This document shows positions 44,694 through 53,176 of a stretch of DNA of 64,000 bases, one piece after another (positions within the stretch are counted from its first letter, which is position 1; every line of letters begins with the position of its first letter). Source of the stretch: Acidimicrobiales bacterium (GTDB taxonomy: Bacteria; Actinomycetota; Acidimicrobiia; Acidimicrobiales; Poriferisodalaceae); contig JAWKIQ010000001.1 of assembly GCA_041394185.1 (NCBI GenBank), positions 806,001 through 870,000 on the forward strand. The letters are read 5' to 3'. A program made the translations under genes and the position numbers. The notes beneath the pieces are model-generated. The model did no database searches and was not told the DNA's origin. It saw only the letters and a list, made by a program, of their open reading frames with translations.

Positions 44694-45839
44694 TCAGATC
44701 TGATCTGCGGCGTCTGCGGCGACGGTGGCCAGCGCCGACTTGATAGCGGGCACCTTGGCGCCCGCTATCAGGGCCATCTGCACATAGACCTTCCAGTTCG
44801 CCTCGCGGGCCACGTTCACGGTGTGGGCCGCCATCACGCCGGGGCTCACCTCGGCTCCTATGTCGGCGGGCAGGCAGTGCATGTACAACGCGTCTGCGTT
44901 GCGGGTCAGCGACATGCGGCGCTCGTCGCATATCCAGTCGGTGTGTTCGGCGTTGCGTTCCAGCGCCCGCCGCTCGATGGCCGCCATCGCCGCCGAGTCG
45001 CCGGCCTTGTTGGCGTCGACACGTTCCAGCATCAGGTCGTAGGCGCCCCAGCTCTTGGGGTAGACGACGTCGGCATCGGCAAAGGCCTCGTCCATGTCGT
45101 GAACGATTCGAAACGACCCCCCGTCGCTCGCGTTGTCTGCGGCCGCCGAGACGCAGTCGTCCATCAACTGATAGCCGGGCGGGTGCGCCAGGGTCACGTC
45201 GGCACCGAAGCGCGTTAGCAGCGTGATGATCGACTGTGGCACCGAAAGCGGCTTGGCGTACGACGGCGAATAGGCCCACGACATGGCGATCTTCTTGCCG
45301 GCCAGAGACTCGAAGTTCTCCTCCAGCCAAAGGAGGTCGGCCATGCTCTGGGTGGGGTGGTCGACGTCGCACTGGAGGTTGACGATCGGCACCTTGCGCC
45401 CGTCGCCGGTGGCGTCGAGGTACTCGTCGATGCCCCTCTTGATATCGCGGATGAACGTGTTGCCCTCGCCCAAGATGAGGTCGTGGCGAATGCCCATGGC
45501 GTGGGCGTTCATGCCCAGCATCGCACCCGTTTCGGCCGCCGTCTCGCCGTGCGAAACCTGGGTTGACGAGCCATCGACGATCACCGGCTGCATACCCAGG
45601 CGGCTGGCGGCTCCGGCCCAAGCGCTCTTGGTGCGGGTCGACTGGTCGAAGAACACCGCCCAAGCGAGTTCGTGCTCGCACACGGGGGTCTTGATTCCCC
45701 GGCGGTCGAGGTCTGCGAACACCCGGGCCAGGTCGCGCACTGTGTCTAGCTCGGCCACGTCCCATTCCTGGGTGGTCAGCAGGCTCTTGCCCAGCAGGGC
45801 GTTCAGACGTTCCTGGTCTAGTGCTTCGATCTTGTGCAC
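44694..45839 (-). CDS. ygeW: YgeW-type carbamoyltransferase
   Basis: A 381-residue aspartate/ornithine carbamoyltransferase homologue. The carbamoyl-phosphate loop reads D-Q-S-T-R-T-K (65-71), as in YgeW-type proteins rather than the S-T-R-T-R of ornithine carbamoyltransferase. H-P-T-Q-S-M-A-D and H-C-L-P-A-D are the other active-site motifs. YgeW proteins have a knotted fold and an unusual acceptor. The gene lies between carbamate kinase and the M20 hydrolase, the order expected when a carbamoylated intermediate is split to carbamoyl phosphate and then used to make ATP. Confidence 0.87.
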   Translation of the reverse strand: MHKIEALDQERLNALLGKSLLTTQEWDVAELDTVRDLARVFADLDRRGIKTPVCEHELAWAVFFDQSTRTKSAWAGAASRLGMQPVIVDGSSTQVSHGETAAETGAMLGMNAHAMGIRHDLILGEGNTFIRDIKRGIDEYLDATGDGRKVPIVNLQCDVDHPTQSMADLLWLEENFESLAGKKIAMSWAYSPSYAKPLSVPQSIITLLTRFGADVTLAHPPGYQLMDDCVSAAADNASDGGSFRIVHDMDEAFADADVVYPKSWGAYDLMLERVDANKAGDSAAMAAIERRALERNAEHTDWICDERRMSLTRNADALYMHCLPADIGAEVSPGVMAAHTVNVAREANWKVYVQMALIAGAKVPAIKSALATVAADAADQI

Positions 45840-45846
45840 GACATCC

Positions 45847-46827
45847 TCACTTGGCGATGGGGTTTCGGTTCTGACTGGCTCTGGTCATCGACGTGCCAGC
45901 CCTGCCGGCCAGGGCGTCCAGCAAGTCGTCCGGTTGGCACACGATCGCCTCGCCGTCGACGGCCTCGAGATAACCGATCGCCGCCTCGATCTTTGGGCCC
46001 ATGCTGCCGGCCGGAAACTCACCGGCTGCCGCGAATGCACGTGCCTGGTCCACCGACAATCGGCTGTGGCCGACCGGATCTGGGCCGTAGTAGCCGGTGT
46101 ATACACGGTCTGTACTGGTGGTGATCACGAGGCGCGGCGCCCCGAGCTCGATGGCCAACAGCATGCTGACCCTGTCCTTGTCTATTACGGCCTCCAGACC
46201 CACAGTGCGGCCGTCTGGCATCTGGGCCACGGGTATGCCCCCACCGCCGCAGCACACGACGGTTACCCCCAGATCGACGAGCTTGGCGATGGTGTCGAGT
46301 TCGACGATTCGTTTGGGCAGGGGTGAGGCGACCACCCTCCGGACCCCGCGCTTTGGGTCGTAGGCGGTCTGCCAACCCCGGGCTCTGGCAAGCTCGGCAC
46401 CCTCGGCCGGGTCCAGGAATCGACCGATCGGCTTGTCCGGATCGTCGAAAGCCGGATCGCTCGGATCCACCTCGACCTCGGTCAAGATCGTCACGACCGG
46501 GTCGGTGTGGTCTCGTTCTGCCAGCCGCGCCCGCAGCGAACGCTCGATCATGTATCCGATGGCACCCTGACTGTCGGCGACCAACGAGTCCAGTGGCACC
46601 TCGGGCAGCTCGCCCGAAGCCATCTCGGACCGGCGCTGCATGAATCCGACCTGGGGACCGTTCCCGTGAGTGAGCACGATCCTGGTTCCGGCGGCGATCA
46701 GCTCGGCGACGGGGCCCATGGCATTCATTGTCACGTCGAACTGGTTCTCGACGGTGGGCTCGCGACCGGGATCGAGAAGCGAATGGCCTCCGATGGCCAG
46801 CACCATCAGTCCGTCTCGACCGCGCAT
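45847..46827 (-). CDS. arcC: Carbamate kinase
   Basis: A 326-residue amino-acid-kinase fold enzyme. L-A-I-G-G-H-S-L (near 9-16), T-H-G-N-G-P-Q-V-G, C-C-G-G-G-G-I-P-V, V-I-D-K-D-R and G-S-M-G-P-K are the standard carbamate kinase motifs. It makes ATP from carbamoyl phosphate. The start may be ATG 46827 or ATG 46806. The long open frame further upstream is antisense to the phosphotransferase gene. It is the first gene of the operon arcC-ygeW-ygeY and lies 7 bp from ygeW. Confidence 0.9.
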   Translation of the reverse strand: MRGRDGLMVLAIGGHSLLDPGREPTVENQFDVTMNAMGPVAELIAAGTRIVLTHGNGPQVGFMQRRSEMASGELPEVPLDSLVADSQGAIGYMIERSLRARLAERDHTDPVVTILTEVEVDPSDPAFDDPDKPIGRFLDPAEGAELARARGWQTAYDPKRGVRRVVASPLPKRIVELDTIAKLVDLGVTVVCCGGGGIPVAQMPDGRTVGLEAVIDKDRVSMLLAIELGAPRLVITTSTDRVYTGYYGPDPVGHSRLSVDQARAFAAAGEFPAGSMGPKIEAAIGYLEAVDGEAIVCQPDDLLDALAGRAGTSMTRASQNRNPIAK

Positions 46828-46911
46828 CAGACGAACGTAAGGCGACGCTGCGTTGCCGACTAGAGCAGGTGGTCCCAACAGCAGCGCTAGTGTGGCGGCC
46901 CAGGGGGAGCC

Positions 46912-48090
46912 ATGGGGTTGATCAGAAGGCGCACGCCGAGTGTCATCGCTCAGTCGCCCGGCGAGATCGATGCGGCGTGGATCGCCCATGCCCTTTCGCC
47001 CCCGCCTGGCGTGTCGGTAGCCGACGTCGAGATCGAAAGGGTCGGCCACGGCATCGGCTTCATCGGCGATCTGTATCGATGCCGTATCGAGTGGCAGGGC
47101 CCTGTCGGCGACACCGACCTGCCACGATCCGTGATCGTCAAGGTGCCGGCCGAACTCGATTCGAACCGTGGCGTTGGTGAGGCGCTTCAGGTCTACGAGC
47201 GAGAGATCGTCGCCTATCGCGACATCGGCTCCGACATGGGCCTGCCGATGCCGCAACACTTCCATTCCGACCTCGACCCGCATCCCGCCCCCTGGATCGA
47301 CAAGGTGGTGGCGTCGCTGTTCGACCGGTTGCCCGTGAAGGCCGTCAACTGGATCATCATGCGCTTCATCGGCTTTTCGACCAAGAGCAGCCGCAGATAC
47401 GCGCTGGTCATGGAGGACATCGCCGACGCCAGACCCCCGGCCCAAGCCGAGGGCGGCTCTCTCGAAGACGCACTCGCATCTTTGGATGTGTTGGCTCGTT
47501 TCCATGCATCCAACTGGATGTCACAATCCGCGGCGACGGCCTCCGACCTGATCTGGCCGCTCGATCGAACGCCTCGCGTTTGGCAGGCCAGCTATCTGCG
47601 CAACAGGGACGATTTCGTCGACCGCTTTGGCGAGGTCATCGGAGCTGACATGGTCGCCAAGCTCGACGACGTCCAAGACCGGATACCCCAGCTGCTTGGG
47701 GTTCTGGCCTCGGCTCCGTGGACACTGCAGCACGGCGACTATCGGCTCGACAACATCTTGTTCAGACCCGACGGTTCGCTGGTGGTGCTCGACTACCAGT
47801 TGATCGGCCGGGGCAGGCCCGGATGGGATGTCGCCTACTTCGTCACCACAGCGCTGCACCCCCAGCATCGCGAGGCCGAAGAGCACATGCTGCGCCGCTA
47901 CCACACCGCTCTGGTGGCGGCGGGTGTGAAGGACTATTCGTGGCAGATGCTGTGCTCGGACGTCGAGGTCAGCAAGCTGGTGCTGGCTCACCGCATGGTG
48001 TGCTCGGCCGATGTCCTCAACACACAGATGGCCGACGAACCCGACAGCTTCCTGGATCTCATGGTGCAGAGAGTGGTGGGCTGGATCTAG
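46912..48090 (+). CDS. Phosphotransferase (aminoglycoside-phosphotransferase / ecdysteroid-kinase-like)
   Basis: A 392-residue kinase-like protein. The catalytic loop is H-G-D-Y-R-L-D-N (His274, Asp276, Asn281), followed by V-V-L-D-Y-Q for the metal-binding Asp. The ATP lysine is probably in S-V-I-V-K-V-P. The long middle region resembles the EcKL/DUF1679 group found in actinobacteria and insects. It may phosphorylate a small alcohol; no substrate can be named. Divergent from carbamate kinase with an 84-bp gap. Confidence 0.8.
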   Translation: MGLIRRRTPSVIAQSPGEIDAAWIAHALSPPPGVSVADVEIERVGHGIGFIGDLYRCRIEWQGPVGDTDLPRSVIVKVPAELDSNRGVGEALQVYEREIVAYRDIGSDMGLPMPQHFHSDLDPHPAPWIDKVVASLFDRLPVKAVNWIIMRFIGFSTKSSRRYALVMEDIADARPPAQAEGGSLEDALASLDVLARFHASNWMSQSAATASDLIWPLDRTPRVWQASYLRNRDDFVDRFGEVIGADMVAKLDDVQDRIPQLLGVLASAPWTLQHGDYRLDNILFRPDGSLVVLDYQLIGRGRPGWDVAYFVTTALHPQHREAEEHMLRRYHTALVAAGVKDYSWQMLCSDVEVSKLVLAHRMVCSADVLNTQMADEPDSFLDLMVQRVVGWI

Positions 48091-48121
48091 ATCGCGCGCT
48101 CACGGTGTAACTTTTGGCCAC

Positions 48122-49450
48122 ATGCGCCAAATCCATCGTGTTGCCTTCGCGTGTGTCTCCCTGATGCTGATTTTGGCGGCGTGTGGTGGTTCTTCATCCG
48201 ATGCCGACTCTGCCGGCACGGCTGCCAGAGCCACCAGCACCACGGTTGCCGCGACGACGTCGACCACCGCCGAAGGTGCAACGACCACTGTTGCGCCGAC
48301 AACCGCAGCGCCCACCACCACGGCTGCACCCGCTCCCACCGCCATCGAGGTGGCCGAAGCCGTTGAGCTGACCCGCCCGGCCGAGGGAACCATCGCGGAT
48401 ACCCACTGGGCGGAGGCTGTGGCTTCGTTCGAGCAGTACGTGCTGGAACGAGACATCGGAGCCGCAGTGCTGGCCATCGCCGTCGACGGTGAACCCGTGG
48501 TCGAGGTGGCACTGGGCTGGTCCGACCTCGAGCGCACACAACCCCTGCACGTCGATTCGTCGTTTCGGGTGGCCAGCGTCACCAAGCCCTTCACCAGGGC
48601 CCTGGCGCTTCGGCTGGCCTCCGAGGGTCGGATCGATCTCGACAGCCAGGTGATCTGCACCCCCGACACTCGCGAAGACTGCATCGTCGACGTCGTGGCC
48701 CAGTCCGAGGCGGCGGGACGCACCGTCAACGAGCAGCTCTCGCAAATCACGCTCAGGCAACTGCTCGACCACACGGCCGGTTTCGACCGCGACCTCAGTT
48801 TCGATCCGATGTTCGCGCCGCTGCTGGTTGCGGCCGACATGGGCCTCGACGGGCTGCCCGACGAGGCCGACATGGTGGCCTGGGCCCTGGCCGAACCCTT
48901 ACCGCACGCGCCCGGAGACGTCTACTCGTACTCGAACCTCGGGTACCTGATCGCAGGCTTGGCGATCGAGACCCACACGGGCACTTCCTACATCGACTTG
49001 CTGCACGACTACCTGGGCGTCAGCGACGACATCGTGCTGGGCTCGACGTTGCCCACCCAGCGCCAGCCCGGCGAGGTCCAGTACGGATGCAACGAGGGCC
49101 TGTTCCTGAACGTGTTCGACCTCGACGGGCCCGAGGTGTGCTGGCCAGACGGTGGCTTCAATCTGGAGGCCATGACCGCACACGGTCGATTGGTGGCGCC
49201 GGCTTCGGCGGTGCTCGACTTCCTCGCCGCGTACTGCACCGACGGCGTGCCCAACGACGGCTTCTGCGACGGCTGGCACGACGGCTCGCTGCCCGGCACC
49301 TACGCGATCGCTCGCAACTTCGGTCGCATCGACTATGTGGTGCTGTTGAACGAACGTACCGATCCCAACCAGACGACCTATGGGTTCGTCGACTTGGTCG
49401 CCGAGATCGATGCGTGGGTCACCCAGGTGGTTCCAGATCCGTTCACGTAG
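48122..49450 (+). CDS. Lipoprotein serine hydrolase of the beta-lactamase/PBP4* family
   Basis: A 442-residue serine hydrolase. The signal ends in lipobox L-I-L-A-A-C (Cys21), followed by a Thr/Ala-rich linker of about 50 residues. The catalytic S-V-T-K motif has Ser152 and Lys155, and Y-S-N (in Y-S-Y-S-N-L-G-Y) provides the second motif. The third, Lys-Thr-Gly-like element is replaced by a G-S-L-P-G-T-Y segment. It acts outside the membrane on a peptide, ester or lactam. A TAACTT box eight bases upstream suggests a leaderless transcript. Confidence 0.85.
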   Translation: MRQIHRVAFACVSLMLILAACGGSSSDADSAGTAARATSTTVAATTSTTAEGATTTVAPTTAAPTTTAAPAPTAIEVAEAVELTRPAEGTIADTHWAEAVASFEQYVLERDIGAAVLAIAVDGEPVVEVALGWSDLERTQPLHVDSSFRVASVTKPFTRALALRLASEGRIDLDSQVICTPDTREDCIVDVVAQSEAAGRTVNEQLSQITLRQLLDHTAGFDRDLSFDPMFAPLLVAADMGLDGLPDEADMVAWALAEPLPHAPGDVYSYSNLGYLIAGLAIETHTGTSYIDLLHDYLGVSDDIVLGSTLPTQRQPGEVQYGCNEGLFLNVFDLDGPEVCWPDGGFNLEAMTAHGRLVAPASAVLDFLAAYCTDGVPNDGFCDGWHDGSLPGTYAIARNFGRIDYVVLLNERTDPNQTTYGFVDLVAEIDAWVTQVVPDPFT

Positions 49451-49511
49451 CCGCGATGGCCGGAGGTCGTGTTCCGGTGACGCTGGCTGTCGCATTGGGT
49501 ACCTTCGAGCC

Positions 49512-50435
49512 ATGACGCACTACGAACTGTTCCAGGTGCCTGTCGAGGGCGGATCGCTGGTGGCGGGGCGGTGGGGTGCCGGGCCCACGGTGGTCGTGGC
49601 ATCACACGGCATCACGGCCAACCACCGATCGTGGCAAACGGTCGGTGAGCTGTTGGACGAACGCAGCGGGGGACAGCTGAGCCTCGTCGCCCTCGACCAC
49701 CGGGGGCGGGCGGGCAGTGCTGCAACTCCTGGTACCTACGGGCTGGCGCAGCACGCCGACGACGCCGTCGCACTGCTGGATCACATGGGTGTCGAGACTG
49801 CGGTGTTCACCGGGCACTCGATGGGCGGGTTCGTGGTTGCCAACGCCGCCGAGAGGCACCCCGATCGGGTCGAGCGCCTGGTCCTGATCGACGGTGGCCT
49901 GCCTTTCGCGATGGATCTGCCCGGTGGCCTCACACCCGACGCCCTCGACGACGACGCCATCGAGGTCATCGTGCAGTCGGTGATCGGCCCTGCTCTCGAT
50001 CGCCTGAACCAGCGGTGGCCGGACGAGGAGGCATATGTCGACTTCTTCCGTTCTCACCCCGCGTTCCAGCCACCGAACGAATGGACCACGGCGGTCGAGG
50101 CCTATGTCAGGTACGACGCGGTGCTGACCGACGAGGGCGACATCAGGTCGAGCGTCGCCAAGGCCGCGGTGCTGGTCGACGGAGCGGCCGCAATCGTCGA
50201 CCCCACATCGGCGGCGGCAATCGAGCGCATCGACGTTCCAGCGACACTGCTGTGGGCTCCGCGCGGTCTGCTCGACCAGACGCCAGGCCTCTATAGCGCC
50301 CAGCAGGTCGCACAGGCGTGCGACGAGCTGGCCCACCTGCAGGCCAGGCTCGTCGACGATGTCAACCACTACACCATCGCGGTGGCCGACGGCGGCGCCG
50401 CGGCGATTGTGGGAGAGCTGCTCTCGAGGGCGTAG
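49512..50435 (+). CDS. Alpha/beta hydrolase
   Basis: A 307-residue alpha/beta hydrolase. The nucleophile elbow is G-H-S-M-G-G (Ser103), the oxyanion strand is S-H-G-I-T-A-N (31-37), and the late His is in D-D-V-N-H-Y. L-D-H-R-G-R-A-G-S is standard. The cap region includes a long helical stretch (about 120-215). A TACCTT box six bases before ATG 49512 suggests a leaderless message. Substrate unknown. Confidence 0.85.
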   Translation: MTHYELFQVPVEGGSLVAGRWGAGPTVVVASHGITANHRSWQTVGELLDERSGGQLSLVALDHRGRAGSAATPGTYGLAQHADDAVALLDHMGVETAVFTGHSMGGFVVANAAERHPDRVERLVLIDGGLPFAMDLPGGLTPDALDDDAIEVIVQSVIGPALDRLNQRWPDEEAYVDFFRSHPAFQPPNEWTTAVEAYVRYDAVLTDEGDIRSSVAKAAVLVDGAAAIVDPTSAAAIERIDVPATLLWAPRGLLDQTPGLYSAQQVAQACDELAHLQARLVDDVNHYTIAVADGGAAAIVGELLSRA

Positions 50436-50474
50436 CTTGTAGGTCATCAAAGTCCGCACGAATCGGAGAATTCA

Positions 50475-51926
50475 ATGACCACCGATCAAATGCTCGATAG
50501 TCGCAAGTTCTACATCAACGGCGAATGGGTCGACCCGAAGGTCCCCAACGATCACGAGGTCATCAACCCCTCTACCGAAGAGGCCTGTGCTGTCATCTCG
50601 TTCGGATCCGAGGACGACACAAACGCCGCTGTCGCCGCGGCCAAGGCCGCCTTCTGGGGCTGGGCCGAGACGCCCAGGGAAGAGCGGGTCGAGAAGCTCA
50701 AGACCCTGCTGGGCATCTACAAGGAACGGCGTGAAGAGATGGCCCACGCCATCTCCCTCGAGATGGGCGCCCCCATCAAGCTCGCAGGTTCGGCCCAGGT
50801 CGGCGCCGGCATGATGCACATCATGGACGCCATCAACCAGGTCGAGAACTTCCACTTCGACCAGCCGCTCGGCGACCATGCGCCAAACGACCGCATCCTC
50901 TATGAGCCCGTGGGTGTGTGCGCCATGATCACCCCCTGGAACTGGCCGATGAACCAGGTCACTCTCAAGGTCGCATTCGCTCTCGGTGCCGGCTGCACCA
51001 TGGTGTTGAAGCCCTCCGAGGAGGCTCCGCTGTCGTCGATGCTGTTCGCCGAGATGATCGACGCGGCCGGCTTCCCCGCCGGTGTGTTCAACCTGGTCAA
51101 CGGTGACGGTCTGGGTGTTGGCACCCAGCTCTCGGGTCACCCCGACGTCGACATGGTGTCGTTCACCGGCTCGACACGTGCCGGCACCGCCATCACAAAG
51201 AACGCGGCCGACACCGTCAAGCGGGTTGCTCTCGAGCTGGGTGGCAAGGGCGCCAACATCATCTTCGACGACGCCGACGAGATGGCCGTTGTCCGCGGCA
51301 CTGCGCACTGCTTCAACAACTCGGGCCAGTCGTGCAACGCACCCACCCGCATGCTGGTGCAGCGCGGCAAGTACGACGAGGCCGTCGCTGCGGCCAAGGC
51401 CACTGCCGAGCAGACCGCGGTCGACATGGCAGACAAGGAAGGCCGTCACATCGGCCCTGTGGTCAACGAGATCCAGTGGAACAAGATCCAGGGCCTGATC
51501 CAGAAGGGCATCGACGAGGGCGCCACCCTGGTCGCCGGCGGAACCGGCCGCCCCGAAGGCCTCGACAAGGGCTACTTCGTGCGGCCGACGGTGTTCGCCG
51601 ACGTTACGCCCGACATGACCATCGCCAAGGAAGAGATCTTCGGCCCGGTCCTGTCGATCATGCCTTTCGAGACCGAGGAAGAAGCCCTGTCGATCGCCAA
51701 CGACACCAGCTATGGCCTCACCAACTATGTCCAGACCGGCGACAACGAGCGGGCTCGTCGGCTTGCTCGTCGCCTGCGTTCGGGCATGGTCGAGATGAAC
51801 GGCCAGGGTCGCGGGATGGGTGCACCATTCGGCGGCTACGGCCAGTCGGGCAACGGTCGTGAGGGCGGCGTTTGGGGTCTCGAGGAATTCCTCGAGGTCA
51901 AGTCGGTCTCCGGCTGGGTCGACTGA
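50475..51926 (+). CDS. NAD(P)-dependent aldehyde dehydrogenase
   Basis: A 483-residue aldehyde dehydrogenase. Catalytic Cys287 lies in G-Q-S-C-N-A-P-T-R, general base Glu254 in L-E-L-G-G-K-G, and the cofactor strand T-P-W-N-W-P-M-N is typical. T-G-S-T-R-A-G and E-E-I-F-G-P-V are also present. A CGGAG site precedes the ATG. The codon choice is strongly C-ending, as in highly expressed genes. Substrate not readable; it may supply acids from alcohols or amines. Confidence 0.92.
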   Translation: MTTDQMLDSRKFYINGEWVDPKVPNDHEVINPSTEEACAVISFGSEDDTNAAVAAAKAAFWGWAETPREERVEKLKTLLGIYKERREEMAHAISLEMGAPIKLAGSAQVGAGMMHIMDAINQVENFHFDQPLGDHAPNDRILYEPVGVCAMITPWNWPMNQVTLKVAFALGAGCTMVLKPSEEAPLSSMLFAEMIDAAGFPAGVFNLVNGDGLGVGTQLSGHPDVDMVSFTGSTRAGTAITKNAADTVKRVALELGGKGANIIFDDADEMAVVRGTAHCFNNSGQSCNAPTRMLVQRGKYDEAVAAAKATAEQTAVDMADKEGRHIGPVVNEIQWNKIQGLIQKGIDEGATLVAGGTGRPEGLDKGYFVRPTVFADVTPDMTIAKEEIFGPVLSIMPFETEEEALSIANDTSYGLTNYVQTGDNERARRLARRLRSGMVEMNGQGRGMGAPFGGYGQSGNGREGGVWGLEEFLEVKSVSGWVD

Positions 51927-51958
51927 CCCACCCGCTCTTCTCAACCCACCTTTCCCCA

Positions 51959-52005
51959 AACCCCGGTGTTTGGGCGGCTCCTGGCGCCGTCTGAACACCG
52001 GGGTT
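51959..52005. repeat. 47-bp inverted-repeat element, left copy
   Basis: AACCCCGGTGTT (51959-51970) and AACACCGGGGTT (51994-52005) form a perfect 12-bp inverted repeat with a 23-bp spacer containing CTGGCGCCG. A TTTT run follows 5 bases later, so it may also terminate the aldehyde dehydrogenase message. A second copy with the same geometry lies on the other side of the next gene. Confidence 0.8.
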
Positions 52006-52065
52006 GCGCGTTTTCGTGGACTCTTCGTGGCCTTCGGTGTCCCACCGTGTGTCTAGAAACTTTGC

Positions 52066-53067
52066 ATGTATTCACCGACACCGGACAACCGACGTGAGCT
52101 GGGCAGCCAGCGCAGCCAACCATCGCGCGACGTTCGATTGGCGCAGACAGCGGCGACCCAACTCGGTCTGCTGACGCGCGCCGACGTGGCACAAGCTGGG
52201 GGCGACTCTCACTTCGTCGCCCGGCGGGTGCGCTCTGGAATGTATGAGCCGGTGGCTCCCGGGGTTTTTGCCCTGGCGGGTTCGGGGGCCACGTGGGCCA
52301 GGTCGGTAATGGCAGCGGTGTTGTCGACAGGCACCGGCGCCGTTGCCTCGCACTACACGGCTGCGTTCATGCTGGGTCTGATCGAGACCAGGCCAGATCA
52401 GATCGAGGTATCGACGACGAAGTCGTTCACCGCCGACCGCCCATGGATCATCCACAGGCGCCACAACGCCCCGGATGTGGCCCGTGCTTCGCGCCGGGCT
52501 ATTCCCACCACTTCGGTCATCCAGACACTGATCGACTGCGTTGCGTACGGTTCCGATGCCGGAAAGCTGCTCGACGCTGCGGGACGCCGGTATCGCACCA
52601 AGCTCACGACAATCCAGAGATTCCTGGAGGCCCGAGCCGGCAAGGGCAGGACCGGCATCCGCGCCTTGCTGGACGAGGTCGAGTGTCGGTTGCGCTGGGA
52701 GGCCATCAGCGAATCCGAACTCGAGTCGATGTTCCATCGTCTTTTGCGTGACAACGGACTTCCGCTCCCCGAATCGCAGGTTGTGCTTCGCCGAAGCGAC
52801 GGCAGCCCGGTCAGCCGCGTCGACAACTACTTCGCTTCGGCAGGCGCAGTCGTGTACCTGGACGGCTACCGCTGGCATAGCGACCATGGGCGCTTCCACA
52901 AGGACCGAAGCCAGCAAAATGAGCTGGCCTCGATGGGTCTGCGCACCTTCCGATACACGATTCGTCACCTCGAGGACACACCCGAGGTGGTCGTCGACCA
53001 GATCCGGGACCTCACTTCCATCCCATATTGCAACACCGGTGTTCGCCAGGCGTCTGGCGCCGCGTGA
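52066..53067 (+). CDS. AbiEi-like winged-helix plus DUF559/Vsr-like nuclease-fold protein
   Basis: A 333-residue protein. Residues 25-80 resemble the AbiEi-type winged helix (L-L-T-R-A-D-V-A-Q-A-G, then V-R-S-G-M-Y-E-P-V-A-P-G-V-F-A). Residues about 100-210 form the middle domain. Residues 215-315 resemble a DUF559 / very-short-patch-repair nuclease fold with E-S-E-L-E-S-M-F, R-V-D-N-Y-F (Asp253), V-Y-L-D-G-Y-R-W-H (Asp266, His271) and D-R-S-Q-Q-N-E-L (Asp280). It is an orphan, with no partner toxin. Two 47-bp repeats bracket it, and the last dozen residues are encoded by the right copy. Cellular role unknown. Confidence 0.75.
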   Translation: MYSPTPDNRRELGSQRSQPSRDVRLAQTAATQLGLLTRADVAQAGGDSHFVARRVRSGMYEPVAPGVFALAGSGATWARSVMAAVLSTGTGAVASHYTAAFMLGLIETRPDQIEVSTTKSFTADRPWIIHRRHNAPDVARASRRAIPTTSVIQTLIDCVAYGSDAGKLLDAAGRRYRTKLTTIQRFLEARAGKGRTGIRALLDEVECRLRWEAISESELESMFHRLLRDNGLPLPESQVVLRRSDGSPVSRVDNYFASAGAVVYLDGYRWHSDHGRFHKDRSQQNELASMGLRTFRYTIRHLEDTPEVVVDQIRDLTSIPYCNTGVRQASGAA

Positions 53068-53078
53068 ACACCGGTGTT
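53032..53078. repeat. 47-bp inverted-repeat element, right copy
   Basis: AACACCGGTGTT occurs twice (53032-53043, 53067-53078), exactly 35 bp apart as in the left copy, with a spacer that again contains CTGGCGCCG. Each 12-mer is itself a perfect palindrome. The element overlaps the 3' end and stop codon of the nuclease-like gene. Confidence 0.8.
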
Positions 53079-53176
53079 CGCCGAAGGGCCTGGAGCGATG
53101 AGGCGGTCTGGGACCTTCGACCCTGGTTTGGAGCGCTGCGTTCAAGGTGACAATCTGTCCGGCGGAAGGGGTCACT

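Noticed and set aside
44680..45765. N-terminal extension of the YgeY-like protein
   Set aside because: The upstream frame lies within ygeW in another frame and has Arg-rich nonsense composition.
50472..51998. 508-residue minus-strand ORF
   Set aside because: Antisense of the aldehyde dehydrogenase; arises from strong third-position GC bias.
52066..53067. Half of a type IV toxin-antitoxin pair
   Set aside because: The AbiEi-like domain is present, but no AbiEii-type nucleotidyltransferase lies on either side and the protein has a nuclease-like C-domain.
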